Source of the DNA: Auanema rhodensis
Taxonomy: Eukaryota > Nematoda > Chromadorea > Rhabditida > Rhabditidae
Length of the DNA: 64,000 nucleotides
Assembly: GCA_964057225.1 (NCBI GenBank)
Contig: OZ059897.1
Location: forward strand, 18,786,001-18,850,000
Reading direction: 5' to 3'
Of the stretch, positions 9,829 through 22,814 are shown piece by piece. Both the position numbers and the translations under genes were made by a program. Position 1 is the stretch's first letter. The number at the start of each line of letters is the position of its first letter. The notes below the pieces were generated by a model that saw nothing but the letters and a program-made list of their open reading frames with translations, was not told the DNA's origin and searched no databases.

Positions 9829-12800
9829 ATTTGTAAGCTAGCGCAAATCTGATAACACAGATCGACGCAGCTTAAAAATCCGCATCGAATGCACTATACT
9901 ACATTGAGAAACGCTTAATACAAAAATTAGTTATGATCGTTTGAAAAATGATGCATTAGTGTATGTTGAGTTTCCATGTACACTCAACATTGCTTCCAAA
10001 AACATTTTGACAAAAATTTTTTCGAAAAATTTCAAAATAATTTAGCGAAAAGTAGATGTTTTAAGATTCCATTTTTCAAGGCAAAGACGATGGACAATGT
10101 TATTCAACGAAAAAATTAATTCTTCAGGGTGAAAATCGAGGATATAAGTGTGAACTTATATCAGTTGATATCTCGGTGCATTTGAAAGCTAGCGCAAATC
10201 TGATAACACAGATCGACGCAGCTTAAAAATCCGCATCGAATGCACTATACTACATTGAGAAACGCTTAATACAAAAATTAGTTATGATCGTTCGAAAAAT
10301 GATGCATTAGTGTATGTTGAGTTTCCATGTACACTCAACATTGCTTCCAAAAACATTTTGACAAAAATTTTTTCGAAAAATTTCAAAATAATTTAGCGAA
10401 AAGTAGATGTTTTTAGATTCCATTTTTCAAGGCAAAGACGATGGACAATGTTATTCAACGAAAAAATTATTTCTTCAGGGTGAAAATCGAGGATATAAGT
10501 GTGAACTTATATCAGTTGATATCTCGGTGCATTTTTAAGCTAGCGCAAATCTGATAACACAGATCGACGCAGCTTAAAAATCCGCATCGAATGCACTATA
10601 CTACATTGAGAAACGCTTAATACAAAAATTAGTTATGATCGTTTGAAAAATGATGCATTAGTGTATGTTGAGTTTCCATGTACACTCAACATTGCTTCCA
10701 AAAACATTTTGACAAAAATTTTTTCGAAAAATTTCAAAATAATTTAGCGAAAAGTAGATGTTTTTAGATTCCATTTTTCAAGGCAAAGACGATGGACAAT
10801 GTTATTCAACGAAAAAATTAATTCTTCAGGGTGAAAATCGAGGATATAAGTGTGAACTTATATCAGTTGATATCTCGGTGCATTTTTAAGCTAGCGCAAA
10901 TCTGATAACACAGATCGACGCAGCTTAAAAATCCGCATCGAATGCACTATACTACATTGAGAAACGCTTAATACAAAAATCAGTTATGATCGTTTGAAAA
11001 ATGATGCATTAGTGTATGTTGAGTTTCCATGTACACTCAACATTGCTTCCAAAAACATTTTGACAAAAATTTTTTCGAAAAATTTCAAGATAATTTAGCA
11101 AAAAGTAGATGTTTTAAGATTCCATTTTTCAAGGCAAAGACGATGGACAATGTTATTCAACGAAAAAATTAATTCTTCAGGGTGAAAATCGAGGATATAA
11201 GTGTGAACTTATATCAGTTGATATCTCGGTGCATTTGAAAGCTAGCGCAAATCTGATAACACAGATCGACGCAGCTTAAAAATCCGCATCGAATGCACTA
11301 TACTACATTGAGAAACGCTTAATACAAAAATTAGTTATGATCGTTTGAAAAATGATGCATTAGTGTATGTTGAGTTTCCATGTACACTCAACATTGCTTC
11401 CAAAAACATTTTGACAAAAATTTTTTCGAAAAATTTCAAAATAATTTAGCGAAAAGTAGATGTTTTTAGATTCCATTTTTCAAGGCAAAGACGATGGACA
11501 ATGTTATTCAACGAAAAAATTATTTCTTCAGGGTGAAAATCGAGGATATAAGTGTGAACTTATATCAGTTGATATCTCGGTGCATTTTTAAGCTAGCGCA
11601 AATCTAATAACACAGATCGACGCAGCTTAAAAATCCGCATCGAATGCACTATACTTCATTGAGAAACGCTTAATACAAAAATTAGTTATGATCGTTTGAA
11701 AAATGATGCATTAGTGTATGTTGAGTTTCCATGTACACTCAACATTGCTTCCAAAAACATTTTGACAAAAATTTTTTCGAAAAATTTCAAAATAATTTAG
11801 CGAAAAGTAGATGTTTTTAGATTCCATTTTTCAAGGCAAAGACGATGGACAATGTTATTCAACGAAAAAATTATTTCTTCAGGGTGAAAATCGAGGATAT
11901 AAGTGTGAACTTATATCAGTTGATATCTCGGTGCATTTTTAAGCTAGCGCAAATCTGATAACACAGATCGACGCAGCTTAAAAATCCGCATCGAATGCAC
12001 TATACTACATTGAGAAACGCTTAATACAAAAATTAGTTATGATCGTTTGAAAAATGATGCATTAGTGTATGTTGAGTTTCCATGTACACTCAACATTGCT
12101 TCCAAAAACATTTTGACAAAAATTTTTTCGAAAAATTTCAAAATAATTTAGCGAAAAGTAGATGTTTTTAGATTCCATTTTTCAAGGCAAAGACGATGGA
12201 CAATGTTATTCAACGAAAAAATTATTTCTTCAGGGTGAAAATCGAGGATATAAGTGTGAACTTATATCAGTTGATATCTCGGTGCATTTTTAAGCTAGCG
12301 CAAATCTGATAACACAGATCGACGCAGCTTAAAAATCCGCATCGAATGCACTATACTACATTGAGAAACGCTTAATACAAAAATTAGTTATGATCGTTTG
12401 AAAAATGATGCATTAGTGTATGTTGAGTTTCCATGTACACTCAACATTGCTTCCAAAAACATTTTGACAAAAATTTTTTCGAAAAATTTCAAAATAATTT
12501 AGCAAAAAGTAGATGTTTTTAGATTCCATTTTTCAAGGCAAAGACGATGGACAATGTTATTCAACGAAGAAATTAATTCTTCAGGGTGAAAATCGAGGAT
12601 ATAAGTGTGAACTTATATCAGTTGATATCTCGGTGCATTTTTAAGCTAGCGCAAATCTGATAACACAGATCGACGCAGCTTAAAAATCCGCATCGAATGC
12701 ACTATACTACATTGAGAAACGCGTGATACAAAAATTAGTTATGATCGTTTGAAAAATGATGCATTAGTGTATGTTGAGTTTCCATGTACACTCAACATTG

Positions 12801-12987
12801 CTTCCAAAAACATTTTGACAAAAATTTTTTCGAAAAATTTCAAAATAATTTAGCAAAAAGTAGATGTTTTTAGATTCCATTTTTCAAGGCAAAGACGATG
12901 GACAATGTTATTCAACGAAAAAATTATTTCTTCAGGGTGAAAATCGAGAATATAAGTGTGAACTTATATCAGTTGATATCTCGGTGC
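9829..12987 (+). repeat. 9-mer higher-order repeat, copy 2 (3159 bp)
   Basis: This block repeats 6670-9828 monomer by monomer, including rare private variants: AAATCAG plus CAAGATAAT at 10882, CTAATAAC at 11584, GAAGAAATT at 12286, and CGTGATAC plus CGAGAAT at 12637. I found only a few differences by eye: the last base of copy 1 (9828 A against C), ATTTGTAAG at the start of copy 2 (9833 G), and a T to C at 10293 (GTTCGAAAA). It is a direct tandem duplication from unequal exchange or an equivalent process. Confidence 0.9.
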
Positions 12988-13689
12988 ATTTTTAAGCTAG
13001 CGCAAATCTGATAACACAGATCGACGCAGCTTAAAAATCCGCATCGAATGCACTATACTACATTAAGGAACGCTTGATACAAAAATTAGTTATGATCGTT
13101 TGAAAAATGATGCATTAGTGTATGTTGAGTTTCCATGTACACTCAACATTGCTTCCAAAAACATTTTGACAAAAATTTTTTCGAAAAATTTCAAAATAAT
13201 TTAGCAAAAAGTAGATGTTTTTAGATTCCATTTTTCAAGGCAAAGACGATGGACAATGTTATTCAACGAAGAAATTAATTCTTCAGGGTGAAAATCGAGG
13301 ATATAAGTGTGAACTTATATCAGTTGATATCTCGGTGCATTTTTAAGCTAGCGCAAATCTGATAACACAGATCGACGCAGCTTAAAAATCCGCATCGAAT
13401 GCACTATACTACATTGAGAAACGCGTGATACAAAAATTAGTTATGATCGTTTGAAAAATGATGCATTAGTGTATGTTGAGTTTCCATGTACACTCAACAT
13501 TGCTTCCAAAAACATTTTGACAAAAATTTTTTCGAAAAATTTCAAAATAATTTAGCAAAAAGTAGATGTTTTTAGATTCCATTTTTCAAGGCAAAGACGA
13601 TGGACAATGTTATTCAACGAAAAAATTATTTCTTCAGGGTGAAAATCGAGAATATAAGTGTGAACTTATATCAGTTGATATCTCGGTGC
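12286..13689 (+). repeat. 2-mer repeat (702 bp, twice) at the end of the 9-mer block
   Basis: The last two monomers of 9-mer copy 2 (12286 with GAAGAAATT; 12637 with CGTGATAC and CGAGAAT) are followed by a similar pair (12988, 13339). The copy at 12988 differs in the variable patch (CATTAAGGAACGCTTGATAC). A related pair, CATTAAG/CTTGATAC/GAAGAAATT followed by a CGTGATAC copy, is found far downstream at 49126, 50179 and 59303, so this monomer type is spread over more than 46 kb. Confidence 0.7.
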
Positions 13690-16600
13690 ATTTTTAAGCT
13701 AGCGCAAATCTGATAACACAGATCGACGCAGCTTAAAAATCCGCATCGAATGCACTATACTACATTAAGAAACGCTTGATACAAAAATTAGTTATGATCG
13801 TTTGAAAAATGATGCATTAGTGTATGTTGAGTTTCCATGTACACTCAACATTGCTTCCAAAAACATTTTGACAAAAATTTTTTCGAAAAATTTCAAAATA
13901 ATTTAGCAAAAAGTAGATGTTTTTAGATTCCTTTTTTCAAGGCAAAGACGATGGACAATGTTATTCAACGAAAAAATTATTTCTTCAGGGTGAAAATCGA
14001 GGATATAAGTGTGAACTTATATCAGTTGATATCTCGGTGCATTTTTAAGCTAGCGCAAATCTGATAACACAGATCGACGCAGCTTAAAAATCCGCATCGA
14101 ATGCACTATACTACATTGGAAACCGCTTGATACAAAAATTAGTTATGATCGTTTGAAAAATGATGCATTAGTGTATGTTGAGTTTCCATGTACACTCAAC
14201 ATTGCTTCCAAAAACATTTCGACAAAAATTTTTTCGAAAAATTTCAAAATAATTTAGCAAAAAGTAGATGTTTTATGATTCCATTTTTCAAGGCAAAGAC
14301 GATGGACAATGTTATTCAACGAAAAAATTAATTCTTCAGGGTGAAAATCGAGGATATAAGTGTGAACTTATATCAGTTGATATCTCGGTGCATTTTTAAG
14401 CTAGCGCAAATCTGATAACACAGATCGACGCAGCTTAAAAATCCGCATCGAATGCACTATACTACATTGAGAAACGCTTAATACAAAAATTAGTTATGAT
14501 CGTTTGAAAAATGATGCATTAGTGTATGTTGAGTTTCCATGTACACTCAACATTGCTTCCAAAAACATTTTGACAAAAATTTTTTCGAAAAATTTCAAAA
14601 TAATTTAGCAAAAAGTAGATGTTTTTAGATTCCATTTTTCAAGGCAAAGACGATGGACAATGTTATTCAACGAAAAAATTATTTCTTCAGGGTGAAAATC
14701 GAGAATATAAGTGTGAACTTATATCAGTTGATATCTCGGTGCATTTTTAAGCTAGCGCAAATCTGATAACACAGATCGACGCAGCTTAAAAATCCGCATC
14801 GAATGCACTATACTACATTGAAAAACGCTTGATACAAAAATTAGTTATGATCGTTTGAAAAATGATGCATTAGTGTATGTTGAGTTTCCATGTACACTCA
14901 ACATTGCTTCCAAAAACATTTCGACAAAAATTTTTTCGAAAAATTTCAAAATAATTTAGCAAAAAGTAGATGTTTTATGATTCCATTTTTCAAGGCAAAG
15001 ACGATGGACAATGTTATTCAACGAAAAAATTAATTCTTCAGGGTGAAAATCGAGGATATAAGTGTGAACTTATATCAGTTGATATCTCGGTGCATTTTTA
15101 AGCTAGCGCAAATCTGATAACACAGATCGACGCAGCTTAAAAATCCGCATCGAATGCACTATACTACATTGAGAAACGCTTAATACAAAAATTAGTTATG
15201 ATCGTTTGAAAAATGATGCATTAGTGTATGTTGAGTTTCCATGTACACTCAACATTGCTTCCAAAAACATTTTGACAAAAATTTTTTCGAAAAATTTCAA
15301 AATAATTTAGCAAAAAGTAGATGTTTTTAGATTCCATTTTTCAAGGCAAAGACGATGGACAATGTTATTCAACGAAAAAATTATTTCTTCAGGGTGAAAA
15401 TCGAGAATATAAGTGTGAACTTATATCAGTTGATATCTCGGTGCATTTTTAAGCTAGCGCAAATCTGATAACACAGATCGACGCAGCTTAAAAATCCGCA
15501 TCGAATGCACTATACTACATTGAGAAACGCGTGATACAAAAATTAGTTATGATCGTTTGAAAAATGATGCATTAGTGTATGTTGAGTTTCCATGTACACT
15601 CAACATTGCTTCCAAAAACATTTTGACAAAAATTTTTTCGAAAAATTTCAGAATAATTTAGCAAAAAGTAGATGTTTTTAGATTCCTTTTTTCAAGGCAA
15701 AGACGATGGACAATGTTATTCAACGAAAAAATTATTTCTTCAGGGTGAAAATCGAGGATATAAGTGTGAACTTATATCAGTTGATATCTCGGTGCATTTT
15801 TAAGCTAGCGCAAATCTGATAACACAGATCGACGCAGCTTAAAAATCCGCATCGAATGCACTATACTACATTGAAAAACGCTTGATACAAAAATTAGTTA
15901 TGATCGTTTGAAAAATGATGCATTAGTGTATGTTGAGTTTCCATGTACACTCAATATTGCTTCCAAAAACATTTCGACAAAAATTTTTTCGAAAAATTTC
16001 AAAATAATTTAGCAAAAAGTAGATGTTTTATGATTCCATTTTTCAAGGCAAAGACGATGGACAATGTTATTCAACGAAAAAATTAATTCTTCAGGGTGAA
16101 AATCGAGGATATAAGTGTGAACTTATATCAGTTGATATCTCGGTGCATTTTTAAGCTAGCGCAAATCTGATAACACAGATCGACGCAGCTTAAAAATCCG
16201 CATCGAATGCACTATACTACATTGAGAAACGCTTAATACAAAAATTAGTTATGATCGTTTGAAAAATGATGCATTAGTGTATGTTGAGTTTCCATGTACA
16301 CTCAACATTGCTTCCAAAAACATTTTGACAAAAATTTTTTCGAAAAATTTCAAAATAATTTAGCAAAAAGTAGATGTTTTTAGATTCCATTTTTCAAGGC
16401 AAAGACGATGGACAATGTTATTCAACGAAAAAATTATTTCTTCAGGGTGAAAATCGAGAATATAAGTGTGAACTTATATCAGTTGATATCTCGGTGCATT
16501 TTTAAGCTAGCGCAAATCTGATAACACAGATCGACGCAGCTTAAAAATCCGCATCGAATGCACTATACTACATTAAAAAACGCGTGATACAAAAATTAGT

Positions 16601-19600
16601 TATGATCGTTTGAAAAATGATGCATTAGTGTATGTTGAGTTTCCATGTACACTCAACATTGCTTCCAAAAACATTTTGACAAAAATTTTTTCGAAAAATT
16701 TCAAAATAATTTAGCAAAAAGTAGATGTTTTTAGATTCCATTTTTCAAGGCAAAGACGATGGACAATGTTATTCAACGAAAAAATTATTTCTTCAGGGTG
16801 AAAATCGAGAATATAAGTGTGAACTTATATCAGTTGATATCTCGGTGCATTTTTAAGCTAGCGCAAATCTGATAACACAGATCGACGCAGCTTAAAAATC
16901 CGCATCGAATGCACTATACTACATTAAAAAACGCGTGATACAAAAATTAGTTATGATCGTTTGAAAAATGATGCATTAGTGTATGTTGAGTTTCCATGTA
17001 CACTCAACATTGCTTCCAAAAACATTTTGACAAAAATTTTTTCGAAAAATTTCAAGATAATTTAGCAAAAAGTAGATGTTTTTAGATTCCTTTTTTCAAG
17101 GCAAAGACGATGGACAATGTTATTCAACGAAAAAATTATTTCTTCAGGGTGAAAATCGAGGATATAAGTGTGAACTTATATCAGTTGATATCTCGGTGCA
17201 TTTTTAAGCTAGCGCAAATCTGATAACACAGATCGACGCAGCTTAAAAATCCGCATCGAATGCACTATACTACATTGAGAAACGCGTGATACAAAAATTA
17301 GTTATGATCGTTTGAAAAATGATGCATTAGTGTATGTTGAGTTTCCATGTACACTCAACATTGCTTCCAAAAACATTTTGACAAAAATTTTTTCGAAAAA
17401 TTTCAAGATAATTTAGCAAAAAGTAGATGTTTTTAGATTCCTTTTTTCAAGGCAAAGACGATGGACAATGTTATTCAACGAAAAAATTATTTCTTCAGGG
17501 TGAAAATCGAGGATATAAGTGTGAACTTATATCAGTTGATATCTCGGTGCATTTTTAAGCTAGCGCAAATCTGATAACACAGATCGACGCAGCTTAAAAA
17601 TCCGCATCGAATGCACTATACTACATTGAGAAACGCTTAATACAAAAATTAGTTATGATCGTTTGAAAAATGATGCATTAGTGTATGTTGAGTTTCCATG
17701 TACACTCAACATTGCTTCCAAAAACATTTTGACAAAAATTTTTTCGAAAAATTTCAAAATAATTTAGCAAAAAGTAGATGTTTTTAGATTCCATTTTTCA
17801 AGGCAAAGACGATGGACAATGTTATTCAACGAAAAAATTATTTCTTCAGGGTGAAAATCGAGAATATAAGTGTGAACTTATATCAGTTGATATCTCGGTG
17901 CATTTTTAAGCTAGCGCAAATCTGATAACACAGATCGACGCAGCTTAAAAATCCGCATCGAATGCACTATACTACATTGAGAAACGCGTGATACAAAAAT
18001 TAGTTATGATCGTTTGAAAAATGATGCATTAGTGTATGTTGAGTTTCCATGTACACTCAACATTGCTTCCAAAAACATTTCGACAAAAATTTTTTCGAAA
18101 AATTTCAAAATAATTTAGCAAAAAGTAGATGTTTTATGATTCCATTTTTCAAGGCAAAGACGATGGACAATGTTATTCAACGAAAAAATTAATTCTTCAG
18201 GGTGAAAATCGAGGATATAAGTGTGAACTTATATTAGTTGATATCTCGGTGCATTTTTAAGCTAGCGCAAATCTGATAACACAGATCGACGCAGCTTAAA
18301 AATCCGCATCGAATGCACTATACTACATTGAGAAACGCGTGATACAAAAATTAGTTATGATCGTTTGAAAAATGATGCATTAGTGTATGTTGAGTTTCCA
18401 TGTACACTCAACATTGCTTCCAAAAACATTTTGACAAAAATTTTTTCGAAAAATTTCAAAATAATTTAGCAAAAAGTAGATGTTTTTAGATTCCTTTTTT
18501 CAAGGCAAAGACGATGGACAATGTTATTCAACGAAAAAATTATTTCTTCAGGGTGAAAATCGAGGATATAAGTGTGAACTTATATCAGTTGATATCTCGG
18601 TGCATTTTTAAGCTAGCGCAAATCTGATAACACAGATCGACGCAGCTTAAAAATCCGCATCGAATGCACTATACTACATTGAAAAACGCTTGATACAAAA
18701 ATTAGTTATGATCGTTTGAAAAATGATGCATTAGTGTATGTTGAGTTTCCATGTACACTCAACATTGCTTCCAAAAACATTTTGACAAAAATTTTTTCGA
18801 AAAATTTCAAAATAATTTAGCAAAAAGTAGATGTTTTATGATTCCATTTTTCAAGGCAAAGACGATGGACAATGTTATTCAACGAAAAAATTAATTCTTC
18901 AGGGTGAAAATCGAGGATATAAGTGTGAACTTATATCAGTTGATATCTCGGTGCATTTTTAAGCTAGCGCAAATCTGATAACACAGATCCACGCAGCTTA
19001 AAAATCCTCATCGAATGCACTATACTACATTGAGAAACGCTTAATACAAAAATTAGTTATGATCGTTTGAAAAATGATGCATTAGTGTATGTTGAGTTTC
19101 CATGTACACTCAACATTGCTTCCAAAAACATTTTGACAAAAATTTTTTCGAAAAATTTCAAAATAATTTAGCAAAAAGTAGATGTTTTTAGATTCCATTT
19201 TTCAAGGCAAAGACGATGGACAATGTTATTCAACGAAAAAATTATTTCTTCAGGGTGAAAATCGAGAATATAAGTGTGAACTTATATCAGTTGATATCTC
19301 GGTGCATTTTTAAGCTAGCGCAAATCTGATAACACAGATCGACGCAGCTTAAAAATCCGCATCGAATGCACTATACTACATTGAGAAACGCGTGATACAA
19401 AAATTAGTTATGATCGTTTGAAAAATGATGCATTAGTGTATGTTGAGTTTCCATTTACACTCAACATTGCTTCCAAAAACATTTTGACAAAAATTTTTTC
19501 GAAAAATTTCAAAATAATTTAGCAAAAAGTAGATGTTTTTAGATTCCTTTTTTCAAGGCAAAGACGATGGACAATGTTATTCAACGAAAAAATTATTTCT

Positions 19601-22464
19601 TCAGGGTGAAAATCGAGGATATAAGTGTGAACTTATATCAGTTGATATCTCGGTGCATTTTTAAGCTAGCGCAAATCTGATAACACAGATCGACGCAGCT
19701 TAAAAATCCGCATCGAATGCACTATACTACATTGAAAAACGCTTGATACAAAAATTAGTTATGATCGTTTGAAAAATGATGCATTAGTGTATGTTGAGTT
19801 TCCATGTACACTCAACATTGCTTCCAAAAACATTTCGACAAAAATTTTTTCGAAAAATTTCAAAATAATTTAGCAAAAAGTAGATGTTTTATGATTCCAT
19901 TTTTCAAGGCAAAGACGATGGACAATGTTATTCAACGAAAAAATTAATTCTTCAGGGTGAAAATCGAGGATATAAGTGTGAACTTATATCAGTTGATATC
20001 TCGGTGCATTTTTAAGCTAGCGCAAATCTGATAACACAGATCGACGCAGCTTAAAAATCCGCATCGAATGCACTATACTACATTAAGAAACGCTTGATAC
20101 AAAAATTAGTTATGATCGTTTGAAAAATGATGCATTAGTGTATGTTGAGTTTCCATGTACACTCAACATTGCTTCCAAAAACATTTTGACAAAAATTTTT
20201 TCGAAAAATTTCAAAATAATTTAGCAAAAAGTAGATGTTTTTAGATTCCATTTTTCAAGGCAAAGACGATGGACAATGTTATTCAACGAAAAAATTATTT
20301 CTTCAGGGTGAAAATCGAGAATATAAGTGTGAACTTATATCAGTTGATATCTCGGTGCATTTTTAAGCTAGCGCAAATCTGATAACACAGATCGACGCAG
20401 CTTAAAAATCCGCATCGAATGCACTATACTACATTAAAAAACGCTTGATACAAAAATTAGTTATGATCGTTTGAAAAATGATGCATTAGTGTATGTTGAG
20501 TTTCCATGTACACTCAACATTGCTTCCAAAAACATTTCGACAAAAATTTTTTCGAAAAATTTCAAAATAATTTAGCAAAAAGTAGATGTTTTATGATTCT
20601 ATTTTTCAAGGCAAAGACGATGGACAATGTTATTCAACGAAAAAATTAATTCTTCAGGGTGAAAATCGAGGATATAAGTGTGAACTTATATCAGTTGATA
20701 TCTCGGTGCATTTTTAAGCTAGCGCAAATCTGATAACACAGATCGACGCAGCTTAAAAATCCGCATCGAATGCACTATACTACATTGAGAAACGCGTGAT
20801 ACAAAAATTAGTTATGATCGTTTGAAAAATGATGCATTAGTGTATGTTGAGTTTCCATGTACACTCAACATTGCTTCCAAAAACATTTTGACAAAAATTT
20901 TTTCGAAAAATTTCAAAATAATTTAGCAAAAAGTAGATGTTTTTAGATTCCTTTTTTCAAGGCAAAGACGATGGACAATGTTATTCAACGAAAAAATTAT
21001 TTCTTCAGGGTGAAAATCGAGGATATAAGTGTGAACTTATATCAGTTGATATCTCGGTGCATTTTTAAGCTAGCGCAAATCTGATAACACAGATCGACGC
21101 AGCTTAAAAATCCGCATCGAATGCACTATACTACATTGAAAAACGCTTAATACAAAAATTAGTTATGATCGTTTGAAAAATGATGCATTAGTGTATGTTG
21201 AGTTTCCATGTACACTCAACATTGCTTCCAAAAACATTTTGACAAAAATTTTTTCGAAAAATTTCAAAATAATTTAGCAAAAAGTAGATGTTTTTAGATT
21301 CCTTTTTTCAAGGCAAAGACGATGGACAATGTTATTCAACGAAAAAATTATTTCTTCAGGGTGAAAATCGAGGATATAAGTGTGAACTTATATCAGTTGA
21401 TATCTCGGTGCATTTTTAAGCTAGCGCAAATCTGATAACACAGATCGACGCAGCTTAAAAATCCGCATCGAATGCACTATACTACATTGAAAAACGCTTA
21501 ATACAAAAATTAGTTATGATCGTTTGAAAAATGATGCATTAGTGTATGTTGAGTTTCCATGTACACTCAACATTGCTTCCAAAAACATTTCGACAAAAAT
21601 TTTTTCGAAAAATTTCAAAATAATTTAGCAAAAAGTAGATGTTTTATGATTCCATTTTTCAAGGCAAAGACGATGGACAATGTTATTCAACGAAAAAATT
21701 AATTCTTCAGGGTGAAAATCGAGGATATAAGTGTGAACTTATATCAGTTGATATCTCGGTGCATTTTTAAGCTAGCGCAAATCTGATAACACAGATCGAC
21801 GCAGCTTAAAAATCCGCATCGAATGCACTATACTACATTAAGAAACGCTTGATACAAAAATTAGTTATGATCGTTTGAAAAATGATGCATTAGTGTATGT
21901 TGAGTTTCCATGTACACTCAACATTGCTTCCAAAAACATTTTGACAAAAATTTTTTCGAAAAATTTCAAAATAAATTAGCAAAAAGTAGATGTTTTTAGA
22001 TTCCATTTTTCAAGGCAAAGACGATGGACAATGTTATTCAACGAAAAAATTATTTCTTCAGGGTGAAAATCGAGAATATAAGTGTGAACTTATATCAGTT
22101 GATATCTCGGTGCATTTTTAAGCTAGCGCAAATCTGATAACACAGATCGACGCAGCTTAAAAATCCGCATCGAATGCACTATACTACATTGAGAAACGCT
22201 TACTACAAAAATTAGTTATGATCGTTTGAAAAATGATGCATTAGTGTATGTTGAGTTTCCATGTACACTCAACATTGCTTCCAAAAACATTTTGACAAAA
22301 ATTTTTTCGAAAAATTTCAAAATAATTTAGCAAAAAGTAGATGTTTTTAGATTCCATTTTTCAAGGCAAAGACGATGGACAATGTTATTCAACGAAAAAA
22401 TTAATTCTTCAGGGTGAAAATCGAGGATATAAGTGTGAACTTATATCAGTTGATATCTCGGTGC
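13690..22464 (+). repeat. Mosaic zone of three monomer types, partial 3-mer order
   Basis: Twenty-five monomers mostly fall into three types: (a) TTATTTC with CGAGAAT; (b) CGTGATAC with CCTTTTTTC, TTATTTC and CGAGGAT; (c) CATTGAAAA or CATTAAAA, CTTGATAC, ATTTCGAC, TTTTATGATT and TTAATTC. The order a-b-c is clear at 15094-16146 and 18955-20007 but is broken elsewhere. The monomer at 17902 has a type-b start and a type-c end, and that at 21061 has a type-c-like start and a type-b end, so they look like recombinants. Private changes include ATCCACGC and AATCCTCATC at 18955, CCATTTACAC at 19306 and ATAAATTAGC at 21763. Confidence 0.7.
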
Positions 22465-22814
22465 ATTTTTAAGCTAGCGCAAATCTGATAACACAGATCG
22501 ACGCAGCTTAAAAATCCGCATCGAATGCACTATACTACATTGAGAAACGCTTAATACAAAAATTAGTTATGATCGTTTGAAAAATGATGCATTAGTGTAT
22601 GTTGAGTTTCCATGTACACTCAACATTGCTTCCAAAAACATTTTGACAAAAATTTTTCGAAAAATTTCAAAATAATTTAGCAAAAAGTAGATGTTTTTAG
22701 ATTCCATTTTTCAAGGCAAAGACGATGGACAATGTTATTCAACGAAAAAATTATTTCTTCAGGGTGAAAATCGAGGATATAAGTGTGAACTTATATCAGT
22801 TGATATCTCGGTGC
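22465..22814 (+). repeat. 350-bp monomer with a 1-base deletion
   Basis: One T is missing from the T6 tract just before CGAAAAA (around 22651). This is the only single-base length change in the window and the first phase shift: starts before it follow 1+351k, starts after it follow 22815+351k. It lies in a homopolymer, so it could be genuine slippage or a consensus error. Confidence 0.9.
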
